NCBI GenBank assembly: GCA_903878805.1
Contig: CAIRJF010000029.1
Location: forward strand, 1 to 64,000
Reading direction: 5' to 3'
DNA from: an uncultured Verrucomicrobia subdivision 3 bacterium
GTDB taxonomy: Bacteria > Verrucomicrobiota > Verrucomicrobiia > Limisphaerales > UBA11358
Length of the DNA stretch: 64,000 nt
The number at the start of each line of letters is the position of its first letter. The stretch's first letter is position 1. Shown piece by piece: positions 9,631 through 18,818 of the stretch. Below the pieces are notes generated by a model that did not search any database, had not been told where the DNA came from, and saw only the letters and a program-made list of their open reading frames with translations. A program made the translations under genes and the position numbers.

Positions 9631-12237
9631 TTACCCGCCCATCTGGCCGCGCGTGACGCCGAGTTGATTGAATAATTTCAGTTCGCGCCAGAGCTGCGTG
9701 CCGGAAATTTCGCCGCGCAGCAACTGCCTATATTTCGTGATGGTGCGGACGACTTCATCGGGATTTTCATTCAGAAATTCCACGCGAAAATTACGGACGC
9801 CGAGCGCGAGGAGCCGTTCCACAAATTCCGCGCCGGTCTGCGCCTGCGAATTGAAGACGGTGTTGCGGCAGCCGGCATCGGCCTTGAGCGGATGCTCCGC
9901 GCCCACGCGGTCGCGCAGGCGCACGTCATGCGTGTCGCACGGGCGGCCGCAGTCGCGATAATCCTTGCCGCTGGAAAGAAACGCGCAGAACACGCAATGC
10001 TCCATGTGAAACATCGGCATGTGCTGATGGATCGTGACCTCAAACCAGTCCGGCGGCGCGGCGGACAACAAGGCGTCGAGCTGCACTACATTCAAATCGT
10101 AGCTGGCGGTGACGCGTTCGAGGCCGAAATGATTTTTTAAATAATCCGCCGTGATGCGGTTGGCCACGTTGAGCGAAAAATCCCCGACGCGACGCGTGTC
10201 CGCAAAAAATTTCAGGTGGTCGTAATTGCGGACGAGATAGCCGTCGGCATTGCAGGAACGAACCTGATTCAAAATCCATTCTTCGCCCATCTTGGTGATG
10301 CGCGGCGGCGCGGCGAAAATGCTCGGACGCGCAGAACCCGGCGCACCAACTGCGCAACCGTAAGCCGTGTGAAATGTGGTCACAGCTTCGCGATATTTTT
10401 TGGGATCTTCAAACTCGCAATAAACCGTCTGCACGCCGCATTTCAGCGCGGCTTCCAGTTGCGCGAGGTTGCGGACAAGGACAATCAATTGCGGATCAGC
10501 TTTGCCACCGAGACGCAGAGACGCAGAGGATTCAGAAATTGAAATAGCCGAGCTCTGTGCCTCTGTGCCTCTGTGGCTATTGATTTGCCAGCGCTTCGGC
10601 TGTGCGCGAAGATTTTCCAACTCGCTGACGAACTCGCGGCGCAGGCGGTTCAGTTCGCTGACGGCAACCATCACTTCGCCGGACAAATTATTTTTTAATT
10701 CGCCAAGTTTGAACGGCGTGCCGCCGAGGCGACCGAGTTGTTCCCGCAATTTTTCTTCGGTGAGCGGAACTTTTTCCGCCTTCGCCAGCGGCATCGTGGA
10801 TTCCACTTTCGCGACGTGACCTTTTTCGTCGCGCGCGATGAGCGTCAGCGGTTTGCCGACGAGACCGTGAACTTCAATTTGAATTGGGCGCTGAAATTTT
10901 GGCGCGTCGCCGGCGAAACTTTGGCGCAGCCGCTTGTCGAGTTCGGGATCGTTGGTTTTCCAAATTTTATCACCAACGTGGACGCGCAAAAAATCAATGC
11001 TGCCATAGCCGAAACGCAGTTCGGTCAATTTCTCGCCGGGAATTTTGAAACGTGGTTCCTGAATTTCGTAAATGCGACCGCCTTCTTCTTTTTCATCCGG
11101 CTTGCCCGCGTCAAAAACAATTCCGTCGCCGAGTTTGACCGGCGCGGCGAGATTTACAATCACGCCGTCGCGAACGATTTTTTTTACTTCGCCAAGAAAG
11201 ACACCACGCTTTTTACCGAAACGGGCGTGAACAAGTTTTTGATTGTCGTTGCCGCCGAACCAGCCGGTGAACAAGCCGCGCGAGAAGGACATTTCCAAGT
11301 CGTAACGGTCGCTTGGTGGAACCGCAGCGGCCTGTCCTTCGGCAATCTTGTTCAACGCCGCGCGATAGACGCGCGTGATGCTGGCGACGTATTCCGGCGA
11401 TTTGAGACGACCTTCGATTTTTAGCGAAGCAACACCAGCGCGCACGAGTTCCGGCAAAACTTCGAGGCCGGACAAATCTTGCGGGCTTAACAAATACCGT
11501 TTGTCGCCGAGAGGAACTTGCGCGCCGTCGGAAATTAGATCGTAAGGCATCCGGCACGCCTGCGCACACTCACCACGATTCGCCGAGCGGCCACCAAGCG
11601 ATTCGCTCGTCAAACATTGGCCGGAATACGCGACGCACAACGCGCCGTGGACAAAAACTTCCAAGGGAAGTTGCCGGTTGAAAGTTGAAGGTTGAAGGTT
11701 CGTCGCAGTTTGTGCCGCGTTTATTTTTTCAATCTCCGCAATCGAACATTCGCGCGCGAGGACGGCGAGATTGCAGCCGAGGTCGCGCGCGAACTCCACG
11801 CCGGCGGCGCTGGAAATCGTCATTTGCGTCGAGGCGTGGATGGGAAAATCGGGCGAGAGTTCGCGAATCAATTTACAAATGCCGACATCTTGAACGATGG
11901 CTGCATCCACGCCGGCGGCGATGATCGCGCGCAGATAATTTTCCGCGTCCGCTATTTCATTCTGAAAAACGAGTGTGTTGAAAGTAACGTAACCTTTGAC
12001 GCCGCGCCGGTGGAGAAATTCCATCAGCTTTGGCAAATCGGCTTCAGTGAAATTATGCGCCCGCATCCGCGCATTAAATTTATCAAGACCGAAATAAATC
12101 GAGTCCGCACCATTTTCCACGGCGGCCTTGGCGCATTCCCAATCGCCGGCGGGCGCAAGAAGCTCGGGCAATTTCAAATCTGATTTTTCAGATTTGAAAT
12201 TGCTGGCGGCGGAGTTGGCGGGTGCGGCAACGGTCAT
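9631..12237 (-). CDS. U32 family peptidase / RlhA-like protein
   Basis: LPELLAPAGDWECAKAAVENGADSIYFGL, NARMRAHNFT, HASTQMTISSAAGVEFARDLG, FVHGALCVAYSGQCLTSESLGGRSANRGECAQACRMPY, SLKIEGRLKSPEYVASI. Confidence 0.92.
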   Translation of the reverse strand: MTVAAPANSAASNFKSEKSDLKLPELLAPAGDWECAKAAVENGADSIYFGLDKFNARMRAHNFTEADLPKLMEFLHRRGVKGYVTFNTLVFQNEIADAENYLRAIIAAGVDAAIVQDVGICKLIRELSPDFPIHASTQMTISSAAGVEFARDLGCNLAVLARECSIAEIEKINAAQTATNLQPSTFNRQLPLEVFVHGALCVAYSGQCLTSESLGGRSANRGECAQACRMPYDLISDGAQVPLGDKRYLLSPQDLSGLEVLPELVRAGVASLKIEGRLKSPEYVASITRVYRAALNKIAEGQAAAVPPSDRYDLEMSFSRGLFTGWFGGNDNQKLVHARFGKKRGVFLGEVKKIVRDGVIVNLAAPVKLGDGIVFDAGKPDEKEEGGRIYEIQEPRFKIPGEKLTELRFGYGSIDFLRVHVGDKIWKTNDPELDKRLRQSFAGDAPKFQRPIQIEVHGLVGKPLTLIARDEKGHVAKVESTMPLAKAEKVPLTEEKLREQLGRLGGTPFKLGELKNNLSGEVMVAVSELNRLRREFVSELENLRAQPKRWQINSHRGTEAQSSAISISESSASLRLGGKADPQLIVLVRNLAQLEAALKCGVQTVYCEFEDPKKYREAVTTFHTAYGCAVGAPGSARPSIFAAPPRITKMGEEWILNQVRSCNADGYLVRNYDHLKFFADTRRVGDFSLNVANRITADYLKNHFGLERVTASYDLNVVQLDALLSAAPPDWFEVTIHQHMPMFHMEHCVFCAFLSSGKDYRDCGRPCDTHDVRLRDRVGAEHPLKADAGCRNTVFNSQAQTGAEFVERLLALGVRNFRVEFLNENPDEVVRTITKYRQLLRGEISGTQLWRELKLFNQLGVTRGQMGG
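10503..10579. repeat. inverted repeat of the (CC)ACAGAGGCACAGAG family, inside the U32 peptidase gene
   Basis: tgccaccgagacgcagagacgcagagg...ctctgtgcctctgtgcctctgtggcta; same family as 35275..35380. Confidence 0.8.
11676..11700. repeat. short direct-repeat tract ggttgaaagttgaaggttgaaggtt inside the U32 peptidase gene
   Basis: 8-bp quasi-repeat (gttgaaag/gttgaagg/ttgaaggt), read on the minus strand as NLQPSTFNRQL. Confidence 0.6.
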
Positions 12238-12348
12238 TGCAATTTGAATTTAACCATTAACATGCGAGGGCACAAAGCATCTTCGCGCGTCGGCCATTTC
12301 AAAAAACCATTTTCATCCGCAGACTTCTATGTTTAGCTGTGGCTGAAA

Positions 12349-13143
12349 ATGATTCATCCCACGGCCAGCATTCATCCGTTAGCGAAGCTCGGCGCGAACA
12401 TCCGCGTCGGCGCGTTTGCAGTGATTGACGCGGGCGTGGAACTTGGCGCAGATTGCGTGGTCGGGCCGCACGTCTATTTGACGGGCGCGACAAAAATCGG
12501 CAGCGGAAATAAATTTCACGCGGGCTGCGTCATCGGCGACGCACCGCAGGATCTAAAATACAAAGATGAGCCAACGTCTGTAAACATTGGTGATAATAAT
12601 GTTTTCCGCGAACACGTCACGGTGCATCGTTCCAATAAAATGGCCGAGGCGACGGTAATTGGTTCAAATAATTTGTTCATGGCGAGCGCGCATGTCGCGC
12701 ATAATTGCGTGGTTGGAAATCATGTCATTCTCGCGAATGGCGCGCTGCTTGGTGGGCACGCGACGGTGCAAGATCGTGCGTTTATCTCGGGCAACTGTCT
12801 TGTGCATCAATTCACGCGTGTCGGCACATTGGCTATCATGCAAGGGGGTTCGGCGGTCAGCAAAGACCTGCCGCCTTTCACTGTGGCGCGCGGGGACAAC
12901 CGAATTTGCGGCCTGAATTCGATCGGATTGCGCCGCGCTGGATTTTCGGCCGCGGAGAGACTGGAGTTGAAAAAGCTGTATCTTGCGATTTTTCGCAGTG
13001 GAAAATTATTTCGTTCCGCCATAACGGATGCGGAGAAAAATTTTAACAGTGCTGGTGCAAAAATAATGCTAGACTTTATTGTCGCCGCCAAGCGTGGCGT
13101 GTGTGCCGATACGAATGCGGGCGGCGGCTTCGAACACGAATGA
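12349..13143 (+). CDS. lpxA: acyl-ACP--UDP-N-acetylglucosamine O-acyltransferase
   Basis: Hexapeptide repeats, MIHPTASIHPLAKLGANIRVGAFAVIDAGVELG, VIGDAPQDLKYKDEPTSVNIGDNNVFREHVTVHR, HVAHNCVVGNHVILANGALLGGH. Confidence 0.95.
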   Translation: MIHPTASIHPLAKLGANIRVGAFAVIDAGVELGADCVVGPHVYLTGATKIGSGNKFHAGCVIGDAPQDLKYKDEPTSVNIGDNNVFREHVTVHRSNKMAEATVIGSNNLFMASAHVAHNCVVGNHVILANGALLGGHATVQDRAFISGNCLVHQFTRVGTLAIMQGGSAVSKDLPPFTVARGDNRICGLNSIGLRRAGFSAAERLELKKLYLAIFRSGKLFRSAITDAEKNFNSAGAKIMLDFIVAAKRGVCADTNAGGGFEHE

Positions 13144-13442
13144 TCGCTTTGCCGGAATATAAAGTAATGGGCGAAGACGGACACGAATACGGTCCCGTCT
13201 CGGCCAACCAAATCCGCTTGTGGATTGCTGAACAGCGATTAGAAAAAAAATCGCCCGTAAAGACGAGCGAATCGAGCGATTGGGTGTTTCTTGGATCATT
13301 GCCAGAGTTCACGAATGAATTTCAAACTTCTTCCACACCGCAAGAAGTAAGACAAAAATCACAGACGACCGTATTCGTGATGATTGTTTTGTTAATTGCA
13401 GCAATAATTATTATATCGTTAAATAAATTTAAATTACCCTAA
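13140..13442 (+). CDS. GYF_2 (DUF4339) domain membrane protein
   Basis: YKVMGEDGHEYGPVSANQIRLWIAEQRLEKKSPVKTSESSDWVFLGSLPEF plus C-terminal TM; ATGA overlap with lpxA. Confidence 0.75.
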   Translation: MIALPEYKVMGEDGHEYGPVSANQIRLWIAEQRLEKKSPVKTSESSDWVFLGSLPEFTNEFQTSSTPQEVRQKSQTTVFVMIVLLIAAIIIISLNKFKLP

Positions 13443-13444
13443 AA

Positions 13445-13936
13445 ATGTATAAAATCATTGGCAATGATGGCAAATCATACGGTCCGGCTACCGCAGCACA
13501 AATCATGGAGTGGATTGCAGAGGGTCGCGTCGAAAGTCGGACAGCAGTCCTCTATGAAGGCTCGACTGAATGGACATTTCTGGGCCTGCTACCGGAATTT
13601 GCATCAAAATTTTCCGGTGGACCCCCAATAATTGCACCAAACAAAATTGGGGCAATGTCTGCCCGCAGCACCAACAGCTTTGCAAATGCTGGTTTAATTT
13701 GCGGAATCGTTTCTTGCATATGTTGTTGTGGTTGTCCGTTCAACATTCTCGGTTTGATTTTCTCAATTATTGCTCTAGCCCAAATAAATACTCAAGTGGA
13801 AAAGCAAGATGGCTGGGGGATAGCGACGATTGGCTTAATTTGCTCTGCAGCCAGTTTAGTTTTTAGCTTTGGCCTGTGGTTTTTTGAAATTTTAAATTCA
13901 CCTGCTAACATAATTTTACACTTAAGTTCATTTTGA
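13445..13936 (+). CDS. GYF_2 (DUF4339) domain protein with C-terminal DUF4190-like membrane region
   Basis: MYKIIGNDGKSYGPATAAQIMEWIAEGRVESRTAVLYEGSTEWTFLGLLPEF followed by two hydrophobic segments. Confidence 0.75.
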   Translation: MYKIIGNDGKSYGPATAAQIMEWIAEGRVESRTAVLYEGSTEWTFLGLLPEFASKFSGGPPIIAPNKIGAMSARSTNSFANAGLICGIVSCICCCGCPFNILGLIFSIIALAQINTQVEKQDGWGIATIGLICSAASLVFSFGLWFFEILNSPANIILHLSSF

Positions 13937-14356
13937 ATGAATGTTATACCTCCAAAAATAAAACACACAAAATCTAGATTACCAAGCGCTTTTTTAATTG
14001 GAGTAATTTTAGTCATTGCAGGTCTGATTTATCTTTTTGATCCGACGAAGAACAGCTTTTACCCAGAGTGTCAATTTCACCGACTTACAGGTTTGAATTG
14101 CCCAAGTTGTGGTGCGACGCGCGCAATCTTTGCCCTTCTCCATTGGAAAATTATTGCTGCACTACATGACAATGCTTTATTTGTAATAACTATAATTTTA
14201 ATGATATTTCGTGCCATTTATTTGTTTTGTGTGGCTAACCGAATCGAAATAATGCAGAAATTTGTTTCAGTGAATGCTTTTCGATGGTTTGCAATCGTTG
14301 CAGTAATTTTTACAGTTTTAAGAAATTTGCCGGCATTAAGTTTTTTGTCACCCTAA
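13937..14356 (+). CDS. DUF2752 domain membrane protein
   Basis: YPECQFHRLTGLNCPSCGATRAIFALLHWKIIAALHDN is the DUF2752 CPxCGxTRA signature. Confidence 0.8.
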   Translation: MNVIPPKIKHTKSRLPSAFLIGVILVIAGLIYLFDPTKNSFYPECQFHRLTGLNCPSCGATRAIFALLHWKIIAALHDNALFVITIILMIFRAIYLFCVANRIEIMQKFVSVNAFRWFAIVAVIFTVLRNLPALSFLSP

Positions 14357-14393
14357 TCGTCTTTAGTCCAAATTTTATTTCAAGATAAATCAA

Positions 14394-16319
14394 ATGTTCA
14401 CTTATCCTAAAAAATATGACGTGATTGTAATTGGTGCAGGTCATGCTGGAGTTGAAGCAGCACTGGCTGCCGCTAGGATGGGATGTGAAACATTATTATT
14501 AACTATAAATGTAGATACAATAGGCCAAATGTCATGCAATCCAGCAATTGGAGGCTTAGCCAAAGGGCATCTAGTAAGAGAAATTGACGCGCTTGGCGGT
14601 GAAATGGGCAAAGTTACGGATATGTGTGGGATTCAGTATCGAATGTTAAACCGGAAAAGAGGCCCTTCGGTTTGGGCTCCAAGAGCACAATGCGACAAAA
14701 AAGCATACCAAAATAGGCTAAAATGGATTTGCGAGTCTCAATTTAACTTGGATGTAAAACAAGGCCAGTCTGTAAAAATAATTGAAAAAAACAACATCGC
14801 CTGCGGTGTTGAAACAATTTTAGGTGTAAAATATCTCGGCACAGCGATTATTATTACGACTGGAACATTTTTGCGAGGGTTAATGCATATCGGCTCTAAT
14901 CAGCAGTCTGGTGGCAGAGCTGGAGACGCTGCATCGATGAGTTTATCATCTTCATTACAAGAGATAGGGATTAAATTGGGCCGATTGAAAACCGGAACAC
15001 CGCCAAGGCTGTTAAAAAAATCAATCGATTTTAAAAAAACGCAAATCCAATCAGGAGAAGAACCGGTTCCATATTTCACATATTGGAAAGATGATTTGTT
15101 CCACATGGAACAACCCATATCAAGCATAGTCAATAAGAAAAATAGGCAAAAATCTGAATCAAAATATCCGCCCAGTTCTACACTTGCTAGAATAAATGGC
15201 CAATTGGAATGCCATATTACGTTTACAACTGGCAAAACAGCGGAAATAATCAAGAAAAATTTGCACAAGTCACCGATGTATTCTGGTATAATTGAAGGTA
15301 TTGGTCCAAGATATTGTCCTTCGATAGAAGATAAAATCGTCAAATTTTCTGACAAAGAGCGTCATCAGATTTTTCTTGAGCCTGAGGGAATTGAAACGGA
15401 TGAAATTTACGTAAATGGATTTTCAACCAGTTTGCCTTATGAAGTGCAAATCGAAATGGTGCAATCTATTATCGGCTGTGAAAACGCTGAAATAATGCGT
15501 CCTGCTTATGCCGTTGAGTATGATTTTGCGTTTCCAACCCAGTTATACCCTTCTCTTGAAACGAAGGTATGCAAAAACTTATACCTTGCAGGTCAAATAA
15601 ATGGAACGTCTGGATATGAGGAGGCTGGGGCGCAAGGTATAATGGCTGGCATAAACGCCGCTAGACGTGTTCAAAATAAAAATCCAATAATTTTAGGTAG
15701 AGACCAAGCTTACATCGGTGTTTTGATTGACGATCTTGTTACAAAAGGAACTACAGAACCATATCGGATGTTTACGTCACGGGCAGAATATAGGCTATTG
15801 TTGCGACAGGATAACGCAGATTTAAGATTGTCTAAAATAGGCTATGAAGTCGGACTTCTTCCAAGTCGCAACTTTCTGAATTTTTCCCAAAAAGAATTAT
15901 TGATAAATCAGGAGATTAAGCGTTTGTGCTCAAATTATACAAATGGAAATTCACTCGCAAAAATTTTGTCCAGACCTGAATTTTCATATGATGATTTGCC
16001 CAATAAAGACACCTCATTAAGCGAAGAGGTGGTCAGGCAGGTAGAGGTTCTTATTAAATATAACGGCTATATAAATCGGCAGGAGATTGAAGTAAACCGG
16101 GTAAAAAATTTAGATGACAAGATTATACCAGAAAAATTTAATTTTGAAACTGTCCCAAGCCTGCGAATCGAGGCCCGTCAAAAATTGGCGAAAATTCGCC
16201 CTCGAACAATCGGACAAGCTAGCCGCATTTCAGGCGTTTCACCTGCCGACATTAGCATTTTACTTATTTGGCTCAAACGCGGTGCAGAAAAACACGCTGA
16301 AAATTCCTGCGATGGTTAA
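14394..16319 (+). CDS. mnmG: tRNA uridine-5-carboxymethylaminomethyl(34) synthesis enzyme MnmG
   Basis: YDVIVIGAGHAGVEAALAAARMGCETLLLTIN, SCNPAIGGLAKGHLVREIDALGGEMGKVTD, LKTGTPPRL, YLAGQINGTSGYEEAGAQGIMAGINAA. Confidence 0.95.
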   Translation: MFTYPKKYDVIVIGAGHAGVEAALAAARMGCETLLLTINVDTIGQMSCNPAIGGLAKGHLVREIDALGGEMGKVTDMCGIQYRMLNRKRGPSVWAPRAQCDKKAYQNRLKWICESQFNLDVKQGQSVKIIEKNNIACGVETILGVKYLGTAIIITTGTFLRGLMHIGSNQQSGGRAGDAASMSLSSSLQEIGIKLGRLKTGTPPRLLKKSIDFKKTQIQSGEEPVPYFTYWKDDLFHMEQPISSIVNKKNRQKSESKYPPSSTLARINGQLECHITFTTGKTAEIIKKNLHKSPMYSGIIEGIGPRYCPSIEDKIVKFSDKERHQIFLEPEGIETDEIYVNGFSTSLPYEVQIEMVQSIIGCENAEIMRPAYAVEYDFAFPTQLYPSLETKVCKNLYLAGQINGTSGYEEAGAQGIMAGINAARRVQNKNPIILGRDQAYIGVLIDDLVTKGTTEPYRMFTSRAEYRLLLRQDNADLRLSKIGYEVGLLPSRNFLNFSQKELLINQEIKRLCSNYTNGNSLAKILSRPEFSYDDLPNKDTSLSEEVVRQVEVLIKYNGYINRQEIEVNRVKNLDDKIIPEKFNFETVPSLRIEARQKLAKIRPRTIGQASRISGVSPADISILLIWLKRGAEKHAENSCDG

Positions 16320-16495
16320 GAAGAAAAAATATTAATTGATTAAAATTTAAGCAATTCTAATAATTGGTCTTATAGTTTATTTTCTAAATTTGATTTAAGG
16401 GTGGTTCTCCTGCGTAATTATATGGGCTTTGAGCAACCAAGCACATTGTCCGCATTTCTATGTAGTTAGCCGATTATAAAAGCAACACGTCCCAA

Positions 16496-17539
16496 TTATT
16501 GGGATAAGCCCCTGTTTTTTGCCAATTGCTTGGCTAGGCGTATCGCGGCAATCATGCTACTGGGATTTGCAATTCCTTTTCCGGCAATATCGTAGGCTGT
16601 GCCATGATCAGGCGAGGTGCGTATGAAAGGCATACCTAGCGTCCAATTCACGCCGTTGTCAAACGCGACGGCTTTTAGCGGCGCGAGACCCTGGTCATGA
16701 TACATCGCGACGACGGCGTCGAAATCTCCCTTGAGCGCGTAGTGAAAAACCGTATCACCGCTCAGCGGGCCGATCGCGTCAAAACCATTTTTCTGTGCGG
16801 CCAAAACGGTGGGTGTAATCGTCGTAATTTCCTCGTCACCAAATTCTCCGCCTTCGCCTGCGTGCGGATTCAGGCCGGCGACGGCGATTCTGGCTCGCTT
16901 CAGGCCTAGATCACGGCAGGATTGCGCTGCGAGTTCGATGGCGAGCATGATTTTTTCCGCCGTCAATTTTTCCGGGACGGTCTTGATGGCAATATGGACG
17001 GTGGCGAGCGCGACGCGCAGCCAGCGTCCGCGCTCATCGGTGCCGAGCAGCATCATCGCGGTGCGTTTGGTTTGCGCGAGTTCAGATAGAAATTCCGTCT
17101 GTCCAATAAACTTGTGGCCGGCGCGAATGATGGCTTCCTTGTTGACCGGCGCGGTGACGAGTGCATCAAGTTCGCCGCGCATACAGCGTTTGCCACCGTC
17201 ATGCAGCGCGGCAATGGCGGCGTGGGCGGCGAGCGGTGAACCGGCGGGCAGTTGGTCTGGCAGCGCTGTGGCCAATGGATTGATGATGAAAAACCGGTCG
17301 TCGTCGGCGTAATCGGAAAATTTTTTCAGCGGCAAATTGAGGCCCAGCCAGCTATTCAGCCTGCGGATATAATTTTCGTCCCCGACCAAAAAGTATTTGC
17401 TGGCATCCATCGGCGCTTCGGCGGCGAGCGCCTTGAGCGTGACTTCGGGGCCGACGCCAGTGGCGTCACCGAGGGCGATGCCGATGAAATTACGGACTGG
17501 AAACAACGAGTTGCGAATTGGCTTTTCCACAGGATTCAA
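16496..17539 (-). CDS. pdxA: 4-hydroxythreonine-4-phosphate dehydrogenase
   Basis: IGIALGDATGVGPEVTLKAL, TAPVNKEAI, GLNPHAGEGGEFGDEE, DAVVAMYHDQGLAPLKAVAFDNGVNWTLGMPFIRTSPDHGTAYDIAGKG. Confidence 0.95.
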   Translation of the reverse strand: MNPVEKPIRNSLFPVRNFIGIALGDATGVGPEVTLKALAAEAPMDASKYFLVGDENYIRRLNSWLGLNLPLKKFSDYADDDRFFIINPLATALPDQLPAGSPLAAHAAIAALHDGGKRCMRGELDALVTAPVNKEAIIRAGHKFIGQTEFLSELAQTKRTAMMLLGTDERGRWLRVALATVHIAIKTVPEKLTAEKIMLAIELAAQSCRDLGLKRARIAVAGLNPHAGEGGEFGDEEITTITPTVLAAQKNGFDAIGPLSGDTVFHYALKGDFDAVVAMYHDQGLAPLKAVAFDNGVNWTLGMPFIRTSPDHGTAYDIAGKGIANPSSMIAAIRLAKQLAKNRGLSQ

Positions 17540-17559
17540 CTCATTCGCCCACGCAATTT

Positions 17560-18519
17560 TCAGAAGTAGCGGATGAAAGTTTTTTTCTTGAGGCCTTCAA
17601 TCCAGTCTTTCTGCAACTTGGCCTGTTCTTTGAGGCGGAGAGTTTTTTCGATGTCAATGGCGACTTCGGTCAGCGGGCGGATATGGCTGGCGTGTTTGTC
17701 CTCCACAAGCATGAGGTAGCAGGTGTCGGGCGTGTCCACGATGTCGCTGACTGTGCCGATGGGCAGCGCGAAGGCGACCTCGGCTAGTTCTTTGCGCAGA
17801 ACGGAGCGTTCCACCCAGCCCCAATCGCCGCCCTGATGCTGTTGCGAGCCTTGCGAATACACGCTGGCCATCTCGGCGAACGGCGTGCCTTCCTTGAGCT
17901 TGGACTGGATTTCGCGCGCAAGTTTGATGGCATTCGTGTCGTCCGGAGAATTTTTTGGGATGACAATCATACGCAGCTTAATCTGGTCTTCGAGCCGGAA
18001 TTCATTCTGATTAGCGAGATAATATTTTTGAACCTTGTAGGGCGAGATGAAAATTTCGCGCTGGACGTTCTGGTTGCGCAGGGCGGATTCGATGTATTGC
18101 TCGCGCACCTGTTTGCGAAATTGCTCCACCGTCATGCCCTGCGCCTGCAAAGTTTTCATGAAGGTCACGCGATCGCCGAAACGCTCGCGGATACGTTCCT
18201 GCACCAGTTCATCCACGACCGCATCGGGCAATTTGTAACCGTCCGTGTCGAAGCTTTTGAGAATCAGCGCGCGCTCGACGAGCTGCTCCATACTATCGCT
18301 CAAGGTATCATTGAGCTTCTGCTGAAAAACATCCGGCTCTGCCGAGTATTGGCGGCGAAGCGCATCCACCGCCGGGCGCGAATAATCTTCCACCTCAGCA
18401 AAAGTAACGACACGCGCGCTGACCACGCCCTTCACGCCGTCCACGACCGCCGGTTGTGCGCCAGCCGACAGCGCCACTGCAATCAAAAGACCGAAGATAA
18501 AATAAAACGCCTTCATCAA
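17560..18519 (-). CDS. surA: SurA-like periplasmic peptidyl-prolyl isomerase
   Basis: Signal peptide, SurA_N-like helical region, parvulin-like ANQNEFRLEDQIKLRMIVIPK...FAEMASVYSQGSQQHQGGDWGWVERSVLRKELAEVAFALPIGTVSDIVDT; precedes pdxA. Confidence 0.85.
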   Translation of the reverse strand: MMKAFYFIFGLLIAVALSAGAQPAVVDGVKGVVSARVVTFAEVEDYSRPAVDALRRQYSAEPDVFQQKLNDTLSDSMEQLVERALILKSFDTDGYKLPDAVVDELVQERIRERFGDRVTFMKTLQAQGMTVEQFRKQVREQYIESALRNQNVQREIFISPYKVQKYYLANQNEFRLEDQIKLRMIVIPKNSPDDTNAIKLAREIQSKLKEGTPFAEMASVYSQGSQQHQGGDWGWVERSVLRKELAEVAFALPIGTVSDIVDTPDTCYLMLVEDKHASHIRPLTEVAIDIEKTLRLKEQAKLQKDWIEGLKKKTFIRYF

Positions 18520-18563
18520 ATTTTTTGCATGGTAACAACCACGTCCGCCCGGTCAAGCGCCAC

Positions 18564-18740
18564 TCACAAATGTGGCTGCGCCTGCCACCACATCACCGCC
18601 GCGATAATCAGCCCAAAAATCACCGCCACCGAAATCGCCCAGCGCATGAAACGCTGCTGCTTGCGGTAATAATTTTTCCCGCCCTGGCCCGGCAACAGAT
18701 AAAAACGTTCGCGCGGTTTATTGGATTTGAAGCCGAACAC
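18564..18740 (-). CDS. small single-TM protein, 58 aa, upstream of surA
   Basis: GTG start; (M)FGFKSNKPRERFYLLPGQGGKNYYRKQQRFMRWAISVAVIFGLIIAAVMWWQAQPHL*. Below the size cutoff of the ORF track. Confidence 0.55.
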   Translation of the reverse strand: MFGFKSNKPRERFYLLPGQGGKNYYRKQQRFMRWAISVAVIFGLIIAAVMWWQAQPHL

Positions 18741-18818
18741 AACTCCGTTTTACCATGCGCCGCGCCGCGCCACAAGCCGCGTGCTTGCGATTGGAAAAAT
18801 TTTCGCTACCGTTCGCGC

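Noticed and set aside
16483-16505. Short palindrome tcccaattattggga at the pdxA 3' end
   Set aside because: Stem only about 7 bp with almost no loop and no T-tract; not enough for a terminator call.
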